A DNA stretch of 36,892 nucleotides from a virus. Positions 23,401 to 32,126 of this stretch are shown here, piece by piece. Each line of letters begins with the position of its first letter. Within the stretch, counting starts at the first letter, position 1. The stretch is taken from IMG/VR virus record IMGVR_UViG_3300048925_000282, positions 1-36,892 of that record; one strand, written 5' to 3'. The position numbers and the translations under genes are program-made. The notes beneath the pieces are model-generated. The model was not told where the DNA came from. It saw only the letters and a program-made list of their open reading frames with translations, and did not search any database.

Positions 23401-23991
23401 TTACGCCTTCGGAAGCTCAGAGACCGCCTTTTCCAGCGACTCAACCGAAGCATTCGCCCGGTACGGCACATTGGCGGCGTCGAGTTGCGCTTTGAGGTTC
23501 GCGATCTTCTCGGCACTGTCGACCGGTTCCGCTGCCGCCTTCAGGCGTTCGACTTCAGCGCGGAGAGATTCAACCTCGCCAGCCAAATTGTCGCGCTTAC
23601 CCGTAAGGGTTTCGAAACCCTCATGAATGGCTTTCAGTGCACCGAACAGGCGGATTGGCAGTTCGCCGGCGCCCGGGTGTTCCAGATCTGATTGCCCCTC
23701 GACGGCGTCGATCAGTCGCAGAATGCCGTCGCGCTCAGCTCGCAGTGCGGCGTTGTCCTGTTCAAGACCGGCAAGGGCCTCAGCATTACTCGAATCAGCC
23801 GGCTGGCTGATCAAAGGCTGTAATACCGAAACCTCGACGCCCTGCGCCTCATAGGCAGCAACCACCTTCGGCCAGTCGCCAATCACGACCGCATGGGTCA
23901 CACCCGACTCTGGCCGATCAAAGTGCGCCGGATTGCGGTACCGCTTTTCCGGATCGAAGTCCGAATTCTGAGTAGAGTAAACCAGTTCCAT
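23401..23991 (-). CDS. Coiled-coil phage protein with C-terminal HeH-like segment
   Basis: 196 residues from ATG 23991, chosen because GGAG lies six bases upstream; an in-frame ATG at 24012 has no such site. The first ~60 residues are compact (MELVYSTQNSDFDPEKRYRN). Then there is a long heptad-rich helix (about 75-165). The end (LKAQLDAANVPYRANAS...LEKAVSE) resembles a small HeH/SAP-type helix-extension-helix motif that binds nucleic acid or proteins in phages. Located between major capsid and connector; perhaps a head decoration or completion protein. Function not established. Confidence 0.7.
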   Translation of the reverse strand: MELVYSTQNSDFDPEKRYRNPAHFDRPESGVTHAVVIGDWPKVVAAYEAQGVEVSVLQPLISQPADSSNAEALAGLEQDNAALRAERDGILRLIDAVEGQSDLEHPGAGELPIRLFGALKAIHEGFETLTGKRDNLAGEVESLRAEVERLKAAAEPVDSAEKIANLKAQLDAANVPYRANASVESLEKAVSELPKA

Positions 23992-24036
23992 AAAAGTCTC
24001 CGTAGCGGCCATCGCTGGCCGCTGTCAGGGTCGGTA

Positions 24037-24999
24037 TCAGCCGCCGGCTGGTGGCGTGGTGGTCAGGGTGATCAGCACGCCAGCAGTCACCTTGTTGCTG
24101 TTGGAATGCTTGACCCAGTTCGCAGCCGAACCGACGGCGGCAAGCGTTGGGTTCGCGCCGCCAGCGGCTTCCTTCCAGCTGTAGCCGAGAACGTCGATGT
24201 TGACGGTGCCTTCAGCGCGGTAGCCGATACCCAGGTTCTCCTCATCGTTCACCGCGTACGAACGGAAGCCGGGCGCCTGCGACTCGGTGATCACCACAGC
24301 GTTTGGCAGTAGGCCGAAGATCACATCTGCGGGCGCGGTGTCGGTAACCAGCACAGGCTTGCCGAGAGTGCCTGGCAGTCCGCCGTAGATGACGACACCG
24401 GCTTCTTCGTAGACCTTGTTCGCGATCGCCTCGTCGACGATGTCGAAGTAAGCACTGGAGTGCATGACCCACAGCGCGATACGACCGAACTTGTCGCCGA
24501 ATTTGCGCATGCCGCGGGTCAGGGTTTTCTTGCCGTCAGTCTCGATATTGGCCGAAACCACCATGTCAGCGTTGGAGCTGATCGAAGCGCGCAGTGCGGC
24601 AGTGGCGTACTGGATGAAACCTTCCAGGGTGGCGTCAGCAACGTCGGCGCCGATGATCTGGGAGAACTCGTCGACCGGACGACCGCGGCGCTTGAACGCC
24701 TCTTCGGTGGTCTGGTACGGACCATACTTCCACGGTGCCTTGACGCCAACGGCTTCGCCCGCGCCGATCTTCTTCGCGGTCACCTTGCCGGTGGAGTTGA
24801 CGTCGCGATGCTCCAGCGAACCGCCGATCTTGTAGAACGAGCGCTTGCGGAAGTCGCCTTCGATCAGCTCGTTGTCGAGCACGATCGCGCCGTTGGACGA
24901 TGCGTTGAATACGTCGAGGTTGTCCTGGACACGCTCCAGGTATGCGGTTTGCGCCTCATCGTTGTAGATGATCAGATCGCTGTTCACAGTCGTTGCCAT
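24037..24999 (-). CDS. Major capsid protein
   Basis: 320 residues, directly after the scaffold gene. It begins MATTVNSDLIIYNDEAQTAY and contains long E-loop-like and P-domain-like stretches (GVKAPWKYGPYQTTEEAFKR, ALWVMHSSAYFDIVDEAI, IGYRAEGTVNIDVLGYSW). The WVMHS...VYGGLPGTLGKPVLVTDTAP order is typical of HK97-fold coat proteins that are made with a separate scaffold. Builds the procapsid shell. A perfect hairpin (24004-24023) without a T-run lies after the stop. Confidence 0.88.
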   Translation of the reverse strand: MATTVNSDLIIYNDEAQTAYLERVQDNLDVFNASSNGAIVLDNELIEGDFRKRSFYKIGGSLEHRDVNSTGKVTAKKIGAGEAVGVKAPWKYGPYQTTEEAFKRRGRPVDEFSQIIGADVADATLEGFIQYATAALRASISSNADMVVSANIETDGKKTLTRGMRKFGDKFGRIALWVMHSSAYFDIVDEAIANKVYEEAGVVIYGGLPGTLGKPVLVTDTAPADVIFGLLPNAVVITESQAPGFRSYAVNDEENLGIGYRAEGTVNIDVLGYSWKEAAGGANPTLAAVGSAANWVKHSNSNKVTAGVLITLTTTPPAGG

Positions 25000-25011
25000 G
25001 GGTGAATCCCC

Positions 25012-25740
25012 TTACTTGGGCAATTGCAGATATGCGGTTTGGCCGTGCTTGCGCTGGTAGTCGCGCTTTTGCTCGGCAGTCATTTCGGAGCGCTTGAATG
25101 CAGCCTGGCCGCCACCCCCGCCCGGGGCTTGTGTCCCTGAAGCCCTTGGCCACAGATGAGGTGCGCTTTCGCGCAAGGATTCCGCCCATTCGAGCGGAGT
25201 CAGAGGGGTCTTGCCGTCTTTACCGAGGATGATCTGGCCGGATTCATCAACGGCGACCGCTTCACCCTCTTCGTTCAGCGAGAACACGCCTTTGGCGCGC
25301 AGGATGATGTCGTCGGTTGCTTCAGGCAGCGCGCCGGCTTTGAGTGCCGCACCGCGCACCGAGTCGCCCAGGACTTTGCCCTGGAACTTGGCGGCGAATG
25401 CTTCGGCCTTCTCGGCGCGCGCTGTGACAGTCTTCAACTGCTTGTCGTAGTCGCCACGCAGGCGCTCGGTGCGACGATTGAACACCTCGTCCACCTTACC
25501 CTCGGTCAGCAGCTTGGTTTCCTCGTCTTGGCCGGCCCGGCTGAGCAAGCCTTTGACGGCGTCGATGTCGATGCCTTCGAACTGTGTTTCGAACTGGGTC
25601 AGCTTGCCGGTGGTTTCCTTCAGCTTGCCCAGCAATTCGGAGTTCTTGGTTTTCAGACCAGATACGGAGGCCTCAACGGCAGTCGCGATAGCGGCCTTGA
25701 TTGCCGGATTGTCCAGGTCGATTTCGTTTTCTTCTGCCAC
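25012..25740 (-). CDS. Head scaffolding protein
   Basis: 242 residues, highly charged and helical: an acidic N-terminus (MAEENEIDLDNPAIKAAIAT), coiled coil at about 25-125, and a basic C-terminal end after a glycine linker (GGGGGQAAFKRSEMTAEQKR). Basic helical tails bind coat protein in known scaffolds. Ends 12 bases before the capsid ATG. It assembles inside the procapsid and leaves before packaging. Confidence 0.85.
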   Translation of the reverse strand: MAEENEIDLDNPAIKAAIATAVEASVSGLKTKNSELLGKLKETTGKLTQFETQFEGIDIDAVKGLLSRAGQDEETKLLTEGKVDEVFNRRTERLRGDYDKQLKTVTARAEKAEAFAAKFQGKVLGDSVRGAALKAGALPEATDDIILRAKGVFSLNEEGEAVAVDESGQIILGKDGKTPLTPLEWAESLRESAPHLWPRASGTQAPGGGGGQAAFKRSEMTAEQKRDYQRKHGQTAYLQLPK

Positions 25741-25783
25741 GTTGATGCCCCCCTCGGGTATGTGTTGCCCGCTTTGCAGGCAT

Positions 25784-25804
25784 AAAAAAACCCGCCGAGG
25801 CGGG
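25784..25804 (-). terminator. Hairpin terminator before scaffold gene
   Basis: Read leftward, CCCGCC/GGCGGG with a tiny loop is followed by seven T and ATGCCTGC. The arrangement matches the hairpins in front of J, I and the fibre gene. Confidence 0.68.
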
Positions 25805-25825
25805 CTGTGAAGCGATCTTCGGCGG

Positions 25826-26089
25826 TCAGAGCCCCAGATCCACTTGCATGGTCAGCTCCAACCGTTCGGATTCGCTCATTTGGTTTACTTCCAGCGCTCT
25901 GGCCATAGGCGTACCCGAAGCAGCGATGTTCCTACTGATTTTGTCGTTGTATCCGAGGGATTTTTCCAGCTCCCTGTAAAAGTCACTGTTCCCCAGGAGA
26001 CTCTTGAGCTTATCGAGATGCCCGGTAACGGACTGGCTATCTGCATGAGCATTCGCCGCAGCTTTGTAGATAGAACTGATCGTATCCAT
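25826..26089 (-). CDS. Small hypothetical phage protein (87 aa)
   Basis: ATG 26089 with GGAAG upstream. An 87-residue, mainly helical soluble protein (MDTISSIYKAAANAHADSQS...) without recognised motifs. Lies between the MuF-like head gene and the scaffold and is followed by a terminator hairpin. Possibly a minor head or accessory gene. Confidence 0.65.
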   Translation of the reverse strand: MDTISSIYKAAANAHADSQSVTGHLDKLKSLLGNSDFYRELEKSLGYNDKISRNIAASGTPMARALEVNQMSESERLELTMQVDLGL

Positions 26090-26115
26090 GCGTTACTTCC
26101 GTTGAGAAAGTAGTG

Positions 26116-27204
26116 TTATACCAACCCTGCTCTCTCAAATGCCAACGGCTCTAAACCCTTCATCTGCGCTAAAGTCAGCGGAGCAAAATTGCGATCAAGC
26201 TGCAGCTCGGCGAAGCGCTCGACACTCAAGCCGCCTTCTCGGAATAGCTTTGCCCGCACCGGCCCCATAGCCACGTTCTGAAACGACGCGGGCTGTTGTT
26301 GAAGCCAGTGGTAATAGTCGAGGCCCGCACTAACCTGCCCTGTTCCATCTGCGCCCACCGAAGCCCGGGTAGCGCCCTTGGCGAACATCTCGCTGAGCTT
26401 GGTCAGCAGGACAAACGTAGTGCGGCAGTTCGGGTGAAACGGAGGCCTCGGCCCGGAGTCGACCGGAAACCGTCGCTTATCCATCGACCGACACTGCTGG
26501 CTGGTCTTGCTGTCCAGCGTGGCGACCATCTCAACCTCGGACACGATGTCCGTGTTGGCCTTGGCCACCTCCATTCGCGCCTGTGACGACACATGCTGAA
26601 TCGCTGTGTGCACCACCGTGCTGGCATTGCGGTTAGTGGTGGCGAGAATGCCGTCCTTGTAGCCGGCCGACTTCGTACCGCGGATGTTGCGGATGATCTG
26701 GAAGTTCGTCTGTCCTTCGAAGAAGCCCTGCCGGATCGTGCCGGTGACGCGCTCGCGCTCGGCACTGGTCCAGCCGTTGATGAACGACTTCAGCAGCCTG
26801 CCGCCGCCGGTGCCGCGCACACTGAGGGGGTTGGTCAGCACCGCGGTGCGAATGGCCGCTGCCGTCGGCGCAACCACATCCAACGAGACACCCACCGGCG
26901 CAGACCGGGCCAGGCTCGACGCTTCAAACTCAGCCTCGTAGTTGGCGATGTCGATCAGGTCGAGGTTCAGTTGCACGCTGTAGCGGTCGAAGATGCCCAG
27001 CAGAAGACTGTCGACCTCTTTCAGTAGAGCCTCCAGCCGCTTCACGTTGTATTCGGTCACATCCGACTGGGTGAGCCGGTCGCGGATCGAGTGGTCGATC
27101 TCCTTGAGGAACGGAGTGAACTTGCCAACCTCGCCGGCCTTCAGCTTTTCGAGGAAGACCGCGTGCCGAATCGTGGCGTCATGGATTGCTTGGTTTGCCG
27201 CCAT
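26116..27204 (-). CDS. Head morphogenesis / minor head protein (MuF, SPP1 gp7-like)
   Basis: 362 residues. Long N-terminal helical domain, then the MuF domain with the zinc-like signature: Cys in QQCRSMDKRRFPVD followed by PPFHPNCRTTFV (residues roughly 240-270). It starts inside the end of the portal gene (26-base overlap). MuF proteins bind portal and stay in the head; some are ejected with DNA. Confidence 0.9.
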   Translation of the reverse strand: MAANQAIHDATIRHAVFLEKLKAGEVGKFTPFLKEIDHSIRDRLTQSDVTEYNVKRLEALLKEVDSLLLGIFDRYSVQLNLDLIDIANYEAEFEASSLARSAPVGVSLDVVAPTAAAIRTAVLTNPLSVRGTGGGRLLKSFINGWTSAERERVTGTIRQGFFEGQTNFQIIRNIRGTKSAGYKDGILATTNRNASTVVHTAIQHVSSQARMEVAKANTDIVSEVEMVATLDSKTSQQCRSMDKRRFPVDSGPRPPFHPNCRTTFVLLTKLSEMFAKGATRASVGADGTGQVSAGLDYYHWLQQQPASFQNVAMGPVRAKLFREGGLSVERFAELQLDRNFAPLTLAQMKGLEPLAFERAGLV

Positions 27205-28597
27205 CTAATTTGTCCTCGTCATCCAGGCCCAGGCCGTCGCTCTGCTCTGCCAGCTCGCCATCGATCTGCTGGTCTGTGCGCTCAGGCGCAATCAAGCCCA
27301 ACTTGCGCAGGTACGCCCGAAGATCCGCTTTGGCGAATCCACCGTTCTGCCAGAGGCCGACCAGTGCGGTGATCATTTGCGGATCAGCCGTCAGTTCCAC
27401 GAACTCTTGGTTGATCTGATAGGTAACCTTCGCGTCATCGACTCCCATGTAGGTGCAGCACCACATGATTGCGCGGGTGTAAGCCTCGCTGACGTTCGCT
27501 ACGCAGCCGGCAAGAACAGACGTCGATGCAGACTGATCGCTACGGGCTTCGGTCGCCGTCTTGGACGAGAGAGAAGCCACCACCATTCGGGCGCCAAGTT
27601 CGATCATCATCTGGTTCTTGTCGGCCATGGCCTCCTTCACCAGCGTGTTCGGCAGTGGCTGGGCATACCCGAAGGCGCCGCCAACAGGCAGCATCATCGG
27701 TGCGCGAGAACCAACATAAACGCCGTTCTTCTCCATCCAGTCGCGCCATTGTTCGTCCAGGCCGGAAATCCATGGCTGGGCCTGGCCGCACCAGAAGACA
27801 CTGTCTTCGTAGTCTGCACTGTTTCGGTAGTGGCCCAGGTTGATCATGGCGATGTCGTATAGAGGCGACTCATCGATACTCGGATCGTTGTTCTGCGCGC
27901 CGACAAAGGTGAATGGGATCTCCTTCAGGCGGCCGGCGGCGCCGGTGGGCTTGAACTCCTGAACAACGGCTAACGGCCCGCCACCTTTCGGCCCGGACCG
28001 GCGCCAAACGCGGCAGACAAAGCCATCATCCTCAAGAGCCAATTCCCGGTATTGCTCTACCACCTTGAAACCGAAGCCGTCTTCGATCTCCGGCGACTCG
28101 CGCAGCACCACCAAGGTCAGTACGCAGTGACCGTTCACCATGCCTGTACGCCAGTTGATGATGTCTTCTGCACAGTACGACAGGATCACCGAGTGCCCAC
28201 CGGTGCCGGGGTCTTGGTGATAGTCGACGTACAGACCATGCCGCCCAGCCTCAAGCACCTTTTCGAGCGTGCCCTGCGAGTGCTGGTAGATGCTCACACC
28301 GGAGCCGTTGGCATTGTCCTGCAGGTACTCCATCTTCTTGGCGACTGTCAGCGTCGGGTCTTTGTGAAACGCCAAACCGAGCAAGCCATTGCGCGTGTGA
28401 CCGGTGGCGTTCTTGAAGACCGCCCGTTCGCGATAGGCCTTGTTTCGGTCAACGTTCTCCGGCGACTTGTCGTGACCGTTGATGTACGGCAGTCGGTCAA
28501 CAACCCTGTGCTGACCGGCGCAAACGTCGCGCACAGTTGCCCAGCGATCCAGCGCTTCGATGTAGTCCGCCCGCTTGAAGGAGACGTCGTTGCTCAT
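27179..28597 (-). CDS. Portal protein (DUF4055 family)
   Basis: 472 residues starting MSNDVSFKRADYIEALDRWA. The central wing/stem region has portal-like motifs (FKNATGHTRNGLLGLAFHKD, HYRNSADYEDSVFWCGQAQP), and the C-terminal end is acidic. Recognised as the DUF4055 portal type common in Pseudomonas siphophages. It forms the dodecameric entry of the head, binds terminase, and starts four bases inside the end of the large terminase (ATGA). Confidence 0.93.
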   Translation of the reverse strand: MSNDVSFKRADYIEALDRWATVRDVCAGQHRVVDRLPYINGHDKSPENVDRNKAYRERAVFKNATGHTRNGLLGLAFHKDPTLTVAKKMEYLQDNANGSGVSIYQHSQGTLEKVLEAGRHGLYVDYHQDPGTGGHSVILSYCAEDIINWRTGMVNGHCVLTLVVLRESPEIEDGFGFKVVEQYRELALEDDGFVCRVWRRSGPKGGGPLAVVQEFKPTGAAGRLKEIPFTFVGAQNNDPSIDESPLYDIAMINLGHYRNSADYEDSVFWCGQAQPWISGLDEQWRDWMEKNGVYVGSRAPMMLPVGGAFGYAQPLPNTLVKEAMADKNQMMIELGARMVVASLSSKTATEARSDQSASTSVLAGCVANVSEAYTRAIMWCCTYMGVDDAKVTYQINQEFVELTADPQMITALVGLWQNGGFAKADLRAYLRKLGLIAPERTDQQIDGELAEQSDGLGLDDEDKLDGGKPSNP

Positions 28598-29895
28598 CGG
28601 GCGTATCCCATTTTGATAGCGGTGACCGGTTTGATGATCGGGTACTCGCGGTGAATGAAGTAACCGCCGCCGTCGTTGGCGTGGTCGTTGCCTTGGCTCT
28701 TGTCCGGCTCGCCGTTGGGCGCCCAGATTTGCTGTTCCAGGCCGTCGGCGTAGGTCGGGCAGGTAAACGGGTTCACCAGGTAGCGCCGCTCGCCCTGCGC
28801 GTTGCAGAACATGGCGTTCATGGCGTTGATCCGATCCTTCACCGGTGGGTTGGCCGCCGGCGCGATGACTGTAAAGCCCGCCTGCTTGAGCATGGCGATA
28901 TCGGTGAGGCTGGCATTCACCGACTTGCGCGAATCACCGGAGGCGTCCGGGTAGATCCGGATCTCGCGAGTCTTTCTGTAGTCATTGCCGGAGTGTTCCC
29001 AGTACCGCTCTTTGATGCGGCGGATCATGTCCGGCGTGTCGTAGCCATCCATCAACTCGTCCACGGCGCGCGGCAGGCCCTGGTCACGCTTGACGTGCGT
29101 GATCGCCGCCATCTTACCGACGTTGAAGTCCATCCCTATGAACAACGGCTCGCCAGGCTGGACCGTGTCGAAGCACTGGTTCAGCTTGCGGTCGTAGGCA
29201 TGGTAGATCGACCCGGACGTCAGGTTGACGAACTGGCCATTCAAATACGCACGGATCAGCTGCTCGGGGTACGACTCCATCAGCGAGGCGATGTAGTCAT
29301 CAGGCAGGTTTAGCTCGTTGTCGAAGGTACTGGCCTGGATCAGCCCATACATTTCCTTCAGCGCCGGCTTGTCGCGCAGCTGCTTCACGAACTGGAGAAA
29401 GACGAACTTGAAGCCTTCCGGCGTTGTGGTCACGTCTACGCCGTTCTTCAGCCCGGGAATGTTGTAACGCATCCGGGCAATAATCTTGCGCCAGGCTTGC
29501 TGCGCCTTGATCGACGTCAGCACATCCAGCTCATCGACCAGAGCGCGACCGATCTTGAAGCCGACGATGGTTTGCGGCTTCTCCATCGACCGGCAGATCA
29601 CAGTGCCGCGATACTGCCGGCCGCTGTAGATGTGAACCTCATGGTTCGCCTGGTTGATCTTGGTCTTCAGCCCCCAGTCGTAGGCCACCTCCTCCATCGT
29701 GGGATAGAAGATGTCGCGGATCTGGGGGTAAGTCGGAGCGAAGTAACCGGCGTTGACGCCCGGCCACTCCATGAAATGCTTGCTGAGCGCTGAGCATCCG
29801 ACCCAGGTCTTCCCAGAGCCGAAGCCAGCAACGAAAGCGCGAAACTTGTGGGGCAACAGGAGGAACTGCGACTGCGGAACGTTAAGGCTCGGCAT
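28594..29895 (-). CDS. terL: Terminase large subunit
   Basis: 433 residues from ATG 29895, chosen because AGGA lies at a suitable distance and an in-frame start at 29910 is less well placed. Walker A is GFGSGKT at residues 24-30. Walker B is hydrophobic-Asp121-Glu122 (IGRALVDELD). The C-terminal nuclease begins with the acidic strand FIGMDFNVGKM and continues to an Asp in YPDASGDSRKS. It cuts and pumps DNA into the head through the portal. The start overlaps the small subunit by 14 bases. Confidence 0.95.
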   Translation of the reverse strand: MPSLNVPQSQFLLLPHKFRAFVAGFGSGKTWVGCSALSKHFMEWPGVNAGYFAPTYPQIRDIFYPTMEEVAYDWGLKTKINQANHEVHIYSGRQYRGTVICRSMEKPQTIVGFKIGRALVDELDVLTSIKAQQAWRKIIARMRYNIPGLKNGVDVTTTPEGFKFVFLQFVKQLRDKPALKEMYGLIQASTFDNELNLPDDYIASLMESYPEQLIRAYLNGQFVNLTSGSIYHAYDRKLNQCFDTVQPGEPLFIGMDFNVGKMAAITHVKRDQGLPRAVDELMDGYDTPDMIRRIKERYWEHSGNDYRKTREIRIYPDASGDSRKSVNASLTDIAMLKQAGFTVIAPAANPPVKDRINAMNAMFCNAQGERRYLVNPFTCPTYADGLEQQIWAPNGEPDKSQGNDHANDGGGYFIHREYPIIKPVTAIKMGYAR

Positions 29896-30343
29896 TCGGC
29901 TTCCTCGCATCCACTACGTCTACCTGAATGCGCGTCGGGATTGCCGGTTCGTCGTCAGGCTCATCCTTCCGGTGCCGATTGACGTAGACGTCGCCGACTT
30001 CCTTCGCGGCCTGCTCCAGGATCTGCATGGCCAGACCGATGTTCTTCATCGACTCGGCCCTCTCGACGAACCGGTTCATGGCGCGTAGGCGGTAGGCACG
30101 GTTGGCGATCGGGATCTCGGCGGTTTCTTCGCGGAAGCGCTTGCGGGCATCTTCAAACATCGTAACCCAGCGCTTTGCCAGGCCTTTCCCTGATGTCTTT
30201 GTTGGGTCGTGTGTCTCCACCTGCTGGCGAGTCACCGATATCCCGTATTCCTTTTGGACTGCTTCAGCAACCTGTGAAGGCGTGTCGAAGCACGCCAAGG
30301 CCTGAACGATAAAGGCCTTCACGTCGTTTTGAAGGGCTGCCAT
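29882..30343 (-). CDS. terS: Terminase small subunit (DUF2280)
   Basis: 153 residues starting MAALQNDVKAFIVQALACFD. The N-terminal helix-turn-helix-like segment (TPSQVAEAVQKEYGISVTRQ) binds DNA; the helical oligomerisation region follows. Family DUF2280, found just before large terminases in Pseudomonas phages. It recognises the phage packaging site. First gene of the packaging block. Confidence 0.88.
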   Translation of the reverse strand: MAALQNDVKAFIVQALACFDTPSQVAEAVQKEYGISVTRQQVETHDPTKTSGKGLAKRWVTMFEDARKRFREETAEIPIANRAYRLRAMNRFVERAESMKNIGLAMQILEQAAKEVGDVYVNRHRKDEPDDEPAIPTRIQVDVVDARKPNAEP

Positions 30344-30374
30344 AGATTTTCATCCGTCCAGAGCCTGTCTAGAA

Positions 30375-30998
30375 TCAGGCCGACTTGAGCAGACAGGTTC
30401 CGCAGGCCCTCGAAATGTTCAATTTCCCCACCTCAGCAGGATTGTTTGCAGCGTCCACCAGCGCTTGAACTGCTGGGTTCGCACCGTAGCGACGGACCAC
30501 GCCGACGAACTCTTCAACGTCGTGCCCGCGCATCTCGAGCTTGGGCAAGCCGTCCTGAGTGAAAGCTGGTTGACCGTACTTATCGGTCGCTTGGGCGATG
30601 TGATACAGCTCGTGTTCGACCAAGGCGCAGAAGTCCGCGTCGCTGCACTGGGCGCAGTAGTCGGCAGCCAGGGTGATGATGTAGGCCGGCACGTCGCCGA
30701 ACCAATCCAGCATCTGCTGCTCCATACGAGCCTTCTGCCAACCGCCAGCTCGGAACGCAACCTGTTCAGCTTGACCAACCACCGTCCGCCCCTTCTTCGT
30801 GAAGGCAGCAGATGCCCACATCACACGAATGTCCGCATCGATCAGATGGGCATGGTCTGCGTTGTGGATGCTGCCTGTGTCAGCGAGGATTTCGGCCTGG
30901 AGCCATTCCCACACGTCAGTTGCAGGGATCAGGCGAATACCGATGCTGGACAGCTCAGACAGGTCGAGCAGTGATGCAGGAGGCATTGGTCTGTCCAT
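30375..30998 (-). CDS. Phage metallopeptidase (HExxH)
   Basis: 207 residues; the HELYH zinc motif is at about 129-133, followed 30-35 residues later by MRGHDVEEFVGVVRRYG, as in the putative phage metallopeptidase family. Three cysteines precede the motif (YCAQCSDADFC). No signal peptide, so it acts in the cytoplasm. The substrate is unknown. It lies between the holins and terminase in many Pseudomonas prophages. AAGGTGAG stands before ATG 30998. Confidence 0.85.
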   Translation of the reverse strand: MDRPMPPASLLDLSELSSIGIRLIPATDVWEWLQAEILADTGSIHNADHAHLIDADIRVMWASAAFTKKGRTVVGQAEQVAFRAGGWQKARMEQQMLDWFGDVPAYIITLAADYCAQCSDADFCALVEHELYHIAQATDKYGQPAFTQDGLPKLEMRGHDVEEFVGVVRRYGANPAVQALVDAANNPAEVGKLNISRACGTCLLKSA

Positions 30999-31070
30999 GA
31001 CTCACCTTGAACTTGAAATGCTGGCCGGTTGCCGTTATTGATGGCCGCAACCCAATAGAAGGAACTCAGT

Positions 31071-31292
31071 ATGGATATCGTGTACATCGTTCAGCGGAAG
31101 CCGCAGGTCAGAGGTGTGGTGCAAGGGAAGCGACAAGGTCAGCCACTTGATCCGCTGCCCCTGCCTGCTTACTGCTTCAAGGCGGTCGACACCAGGACGG
31201 GTGATTACCTTGGCGAATTCGATACCGAAGCCGATGCTCAAGCCCTATGCGATCACCTGAATGCTCAACTGCCACAAAATCAGATTCAATGA
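31071..31292 (+). CDS. Small hypothetical protein, opposite strand to late operon
   Basis: 73 residues from ATG 31071 with AAGGAA ahead. It reads MDIVYIVQRKPQVRGVVQGK..., then a basic middle and DFDTEADAQALCDHLNAQ-like end (a compact helical tail). The good ribosome site favours it over the leftward shadow frame 31035-31241. It is inserted between the metallopeptidase and holin genes and opposes late transcription. Function unknown. Confidence 0.62.
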   Translation: MDIVYIVQRKPQVRGVVQGKRQGQPLDPLPLPAYCFKAVDTRTGDYLGEFDTEADAQALCDHLNAQLPQNQIQ

Positions 31293-31337
31293 GAAGTGTC
31301 GCGACACAATTTGCTCATTCGCGAACCGTGTCGCGAC

Positions 31338-31685
31338 TTACTTTCCTCGACGCTCAATCCCGCCCGGCGCCTTCTCACACCGCATGCAGTGCTCACAGTT
31401 CAGCGTTCGGCAAAGCCACGCTTTCACCCGCTGCCACCAGATGACCATGAAGATGTGGCGCATGCCGGCCAGCGCCAGCGAGACGTGCAGGGTTATACCG
31501 GCAGTGGTGGGACCGATGATGAAAATGTTCTGGTTGCGGCTCATCACCACAAACCCGCTGATGGCGATCGCCGAATAGATCAGCTTGCCGAGGATGCCGT
31601 CCCGCACTCGGCCGCTCAGAACACACCAGGTCGCCCACAAGGCAATCAAGCCGCAGGCGATGGAGTTGATCAGTTCAAGATTCAT
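31338..31685 (-). CDS. Small three-helix membrane protein, holin-like
   Basis: 115 residues with three predicted membrane segments (about 3-23, 33-51, 56-80), then a basic tail with a Cys cluster (CRTLNCEHCMRCEK). Its ATG overlaps the stop of the upstream holin candidate by four bases. The pair could be holin and antiholin, or two holins. The cysteine-rich tail is unusual for holins. Confidence 0.7.
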   Translation of the reverse strand: MNLELINSIACGLIALWATWCVLSGRVRDGILGKLIYSAIAISGFVVMSRNQNIFIIGPTTAGITLHVSLALAGMRHIFMVIWWQRVKAWLCRTLNCEHCMRCEKAPGGIERRGK

Positions 31686-32017
31686 GGGTTGCCTCCCCCG
31701 AACCGCTGGCGAATGAGCGCCCAGAGGTCAGCGGCTTTGATGGCCCGGTTGATGGCCGCGAGCAACGATCCGCCGAAAGTACCAAGCAGGAACCCGATGC
31801 CGGCTACGATCTTCGGCTCGGTCACACCGAGGTAGGTGCTGACCATGCTCGTCAGGTACAGAGAGCAGGCAATGCCGGTTACCAGGAAGATCATCCAAGC
31901 ACGCCAGTCGGCCAGATCGTCTTTGTGCCACCAACTCGCGACGACAGCGCCGACCAATCCTGCGATCAGCAATTCAAACCTGTCGATTCTGTCGAGCAAG
32001 CGCTGCAATAACTCCAT
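31682..32017 (-). CDS. Holin candidate
   Basis: 111 residues from ATG 32017 (GGAG eight bases upstream), preferred to earlier in-frame positions that run through a terminator hairpin. Amphipathic N-terminus (MELLQRLLDRIDRFELLIAG), three membrane segments, and a short basic end: the class I holin layout. It would make the holes that release the GH19 endolysin, whose gene lies 24 kb away at the far end of the operon. Confidence 0.75.
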   Translation of the reverse strand: MELLQRLLDRIDRFELLIAGLVGAVVASWWHKDDLADWRAWMIFLVTGIACSLYLTSMVSTYLGVTEPKIVAGIGFLLGTFGGSLLAAINRAIKAADLWALIRQRFGGGNP

Positions 32018-32101
32018 GCTCTCGACTCCGTGGGTGCATGTAAATAGGTCGGCCCCGCTGCACTCCCGGCTCGGAGCAATGGGTGTGGGGAGCCGAAAAC
32101 G

Positions 32102-32126
32102 AAAAAGCCCCTGCGAATGCAGAGGC
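32102..32126 (-). terminator. Hairpin terminator upstream of holin genes
   Basis: Read leftward, GCCTCTGC-attc-GCAGGGGC (one G-U) is followed by five T. It stands about 85 bases before the holin start, so holin expression needs read-through or a promoter after it. Confidence 0.7.

Noticed and set aside
24004-24023. Perfect 8-bp hairpin after the capsid gene as a terminator
   Set aside because: AGCGGCCA/TGGCCGCT with a 4-base loop is real, but no T-run follows on either strand. It may be a pause or stability element at most.
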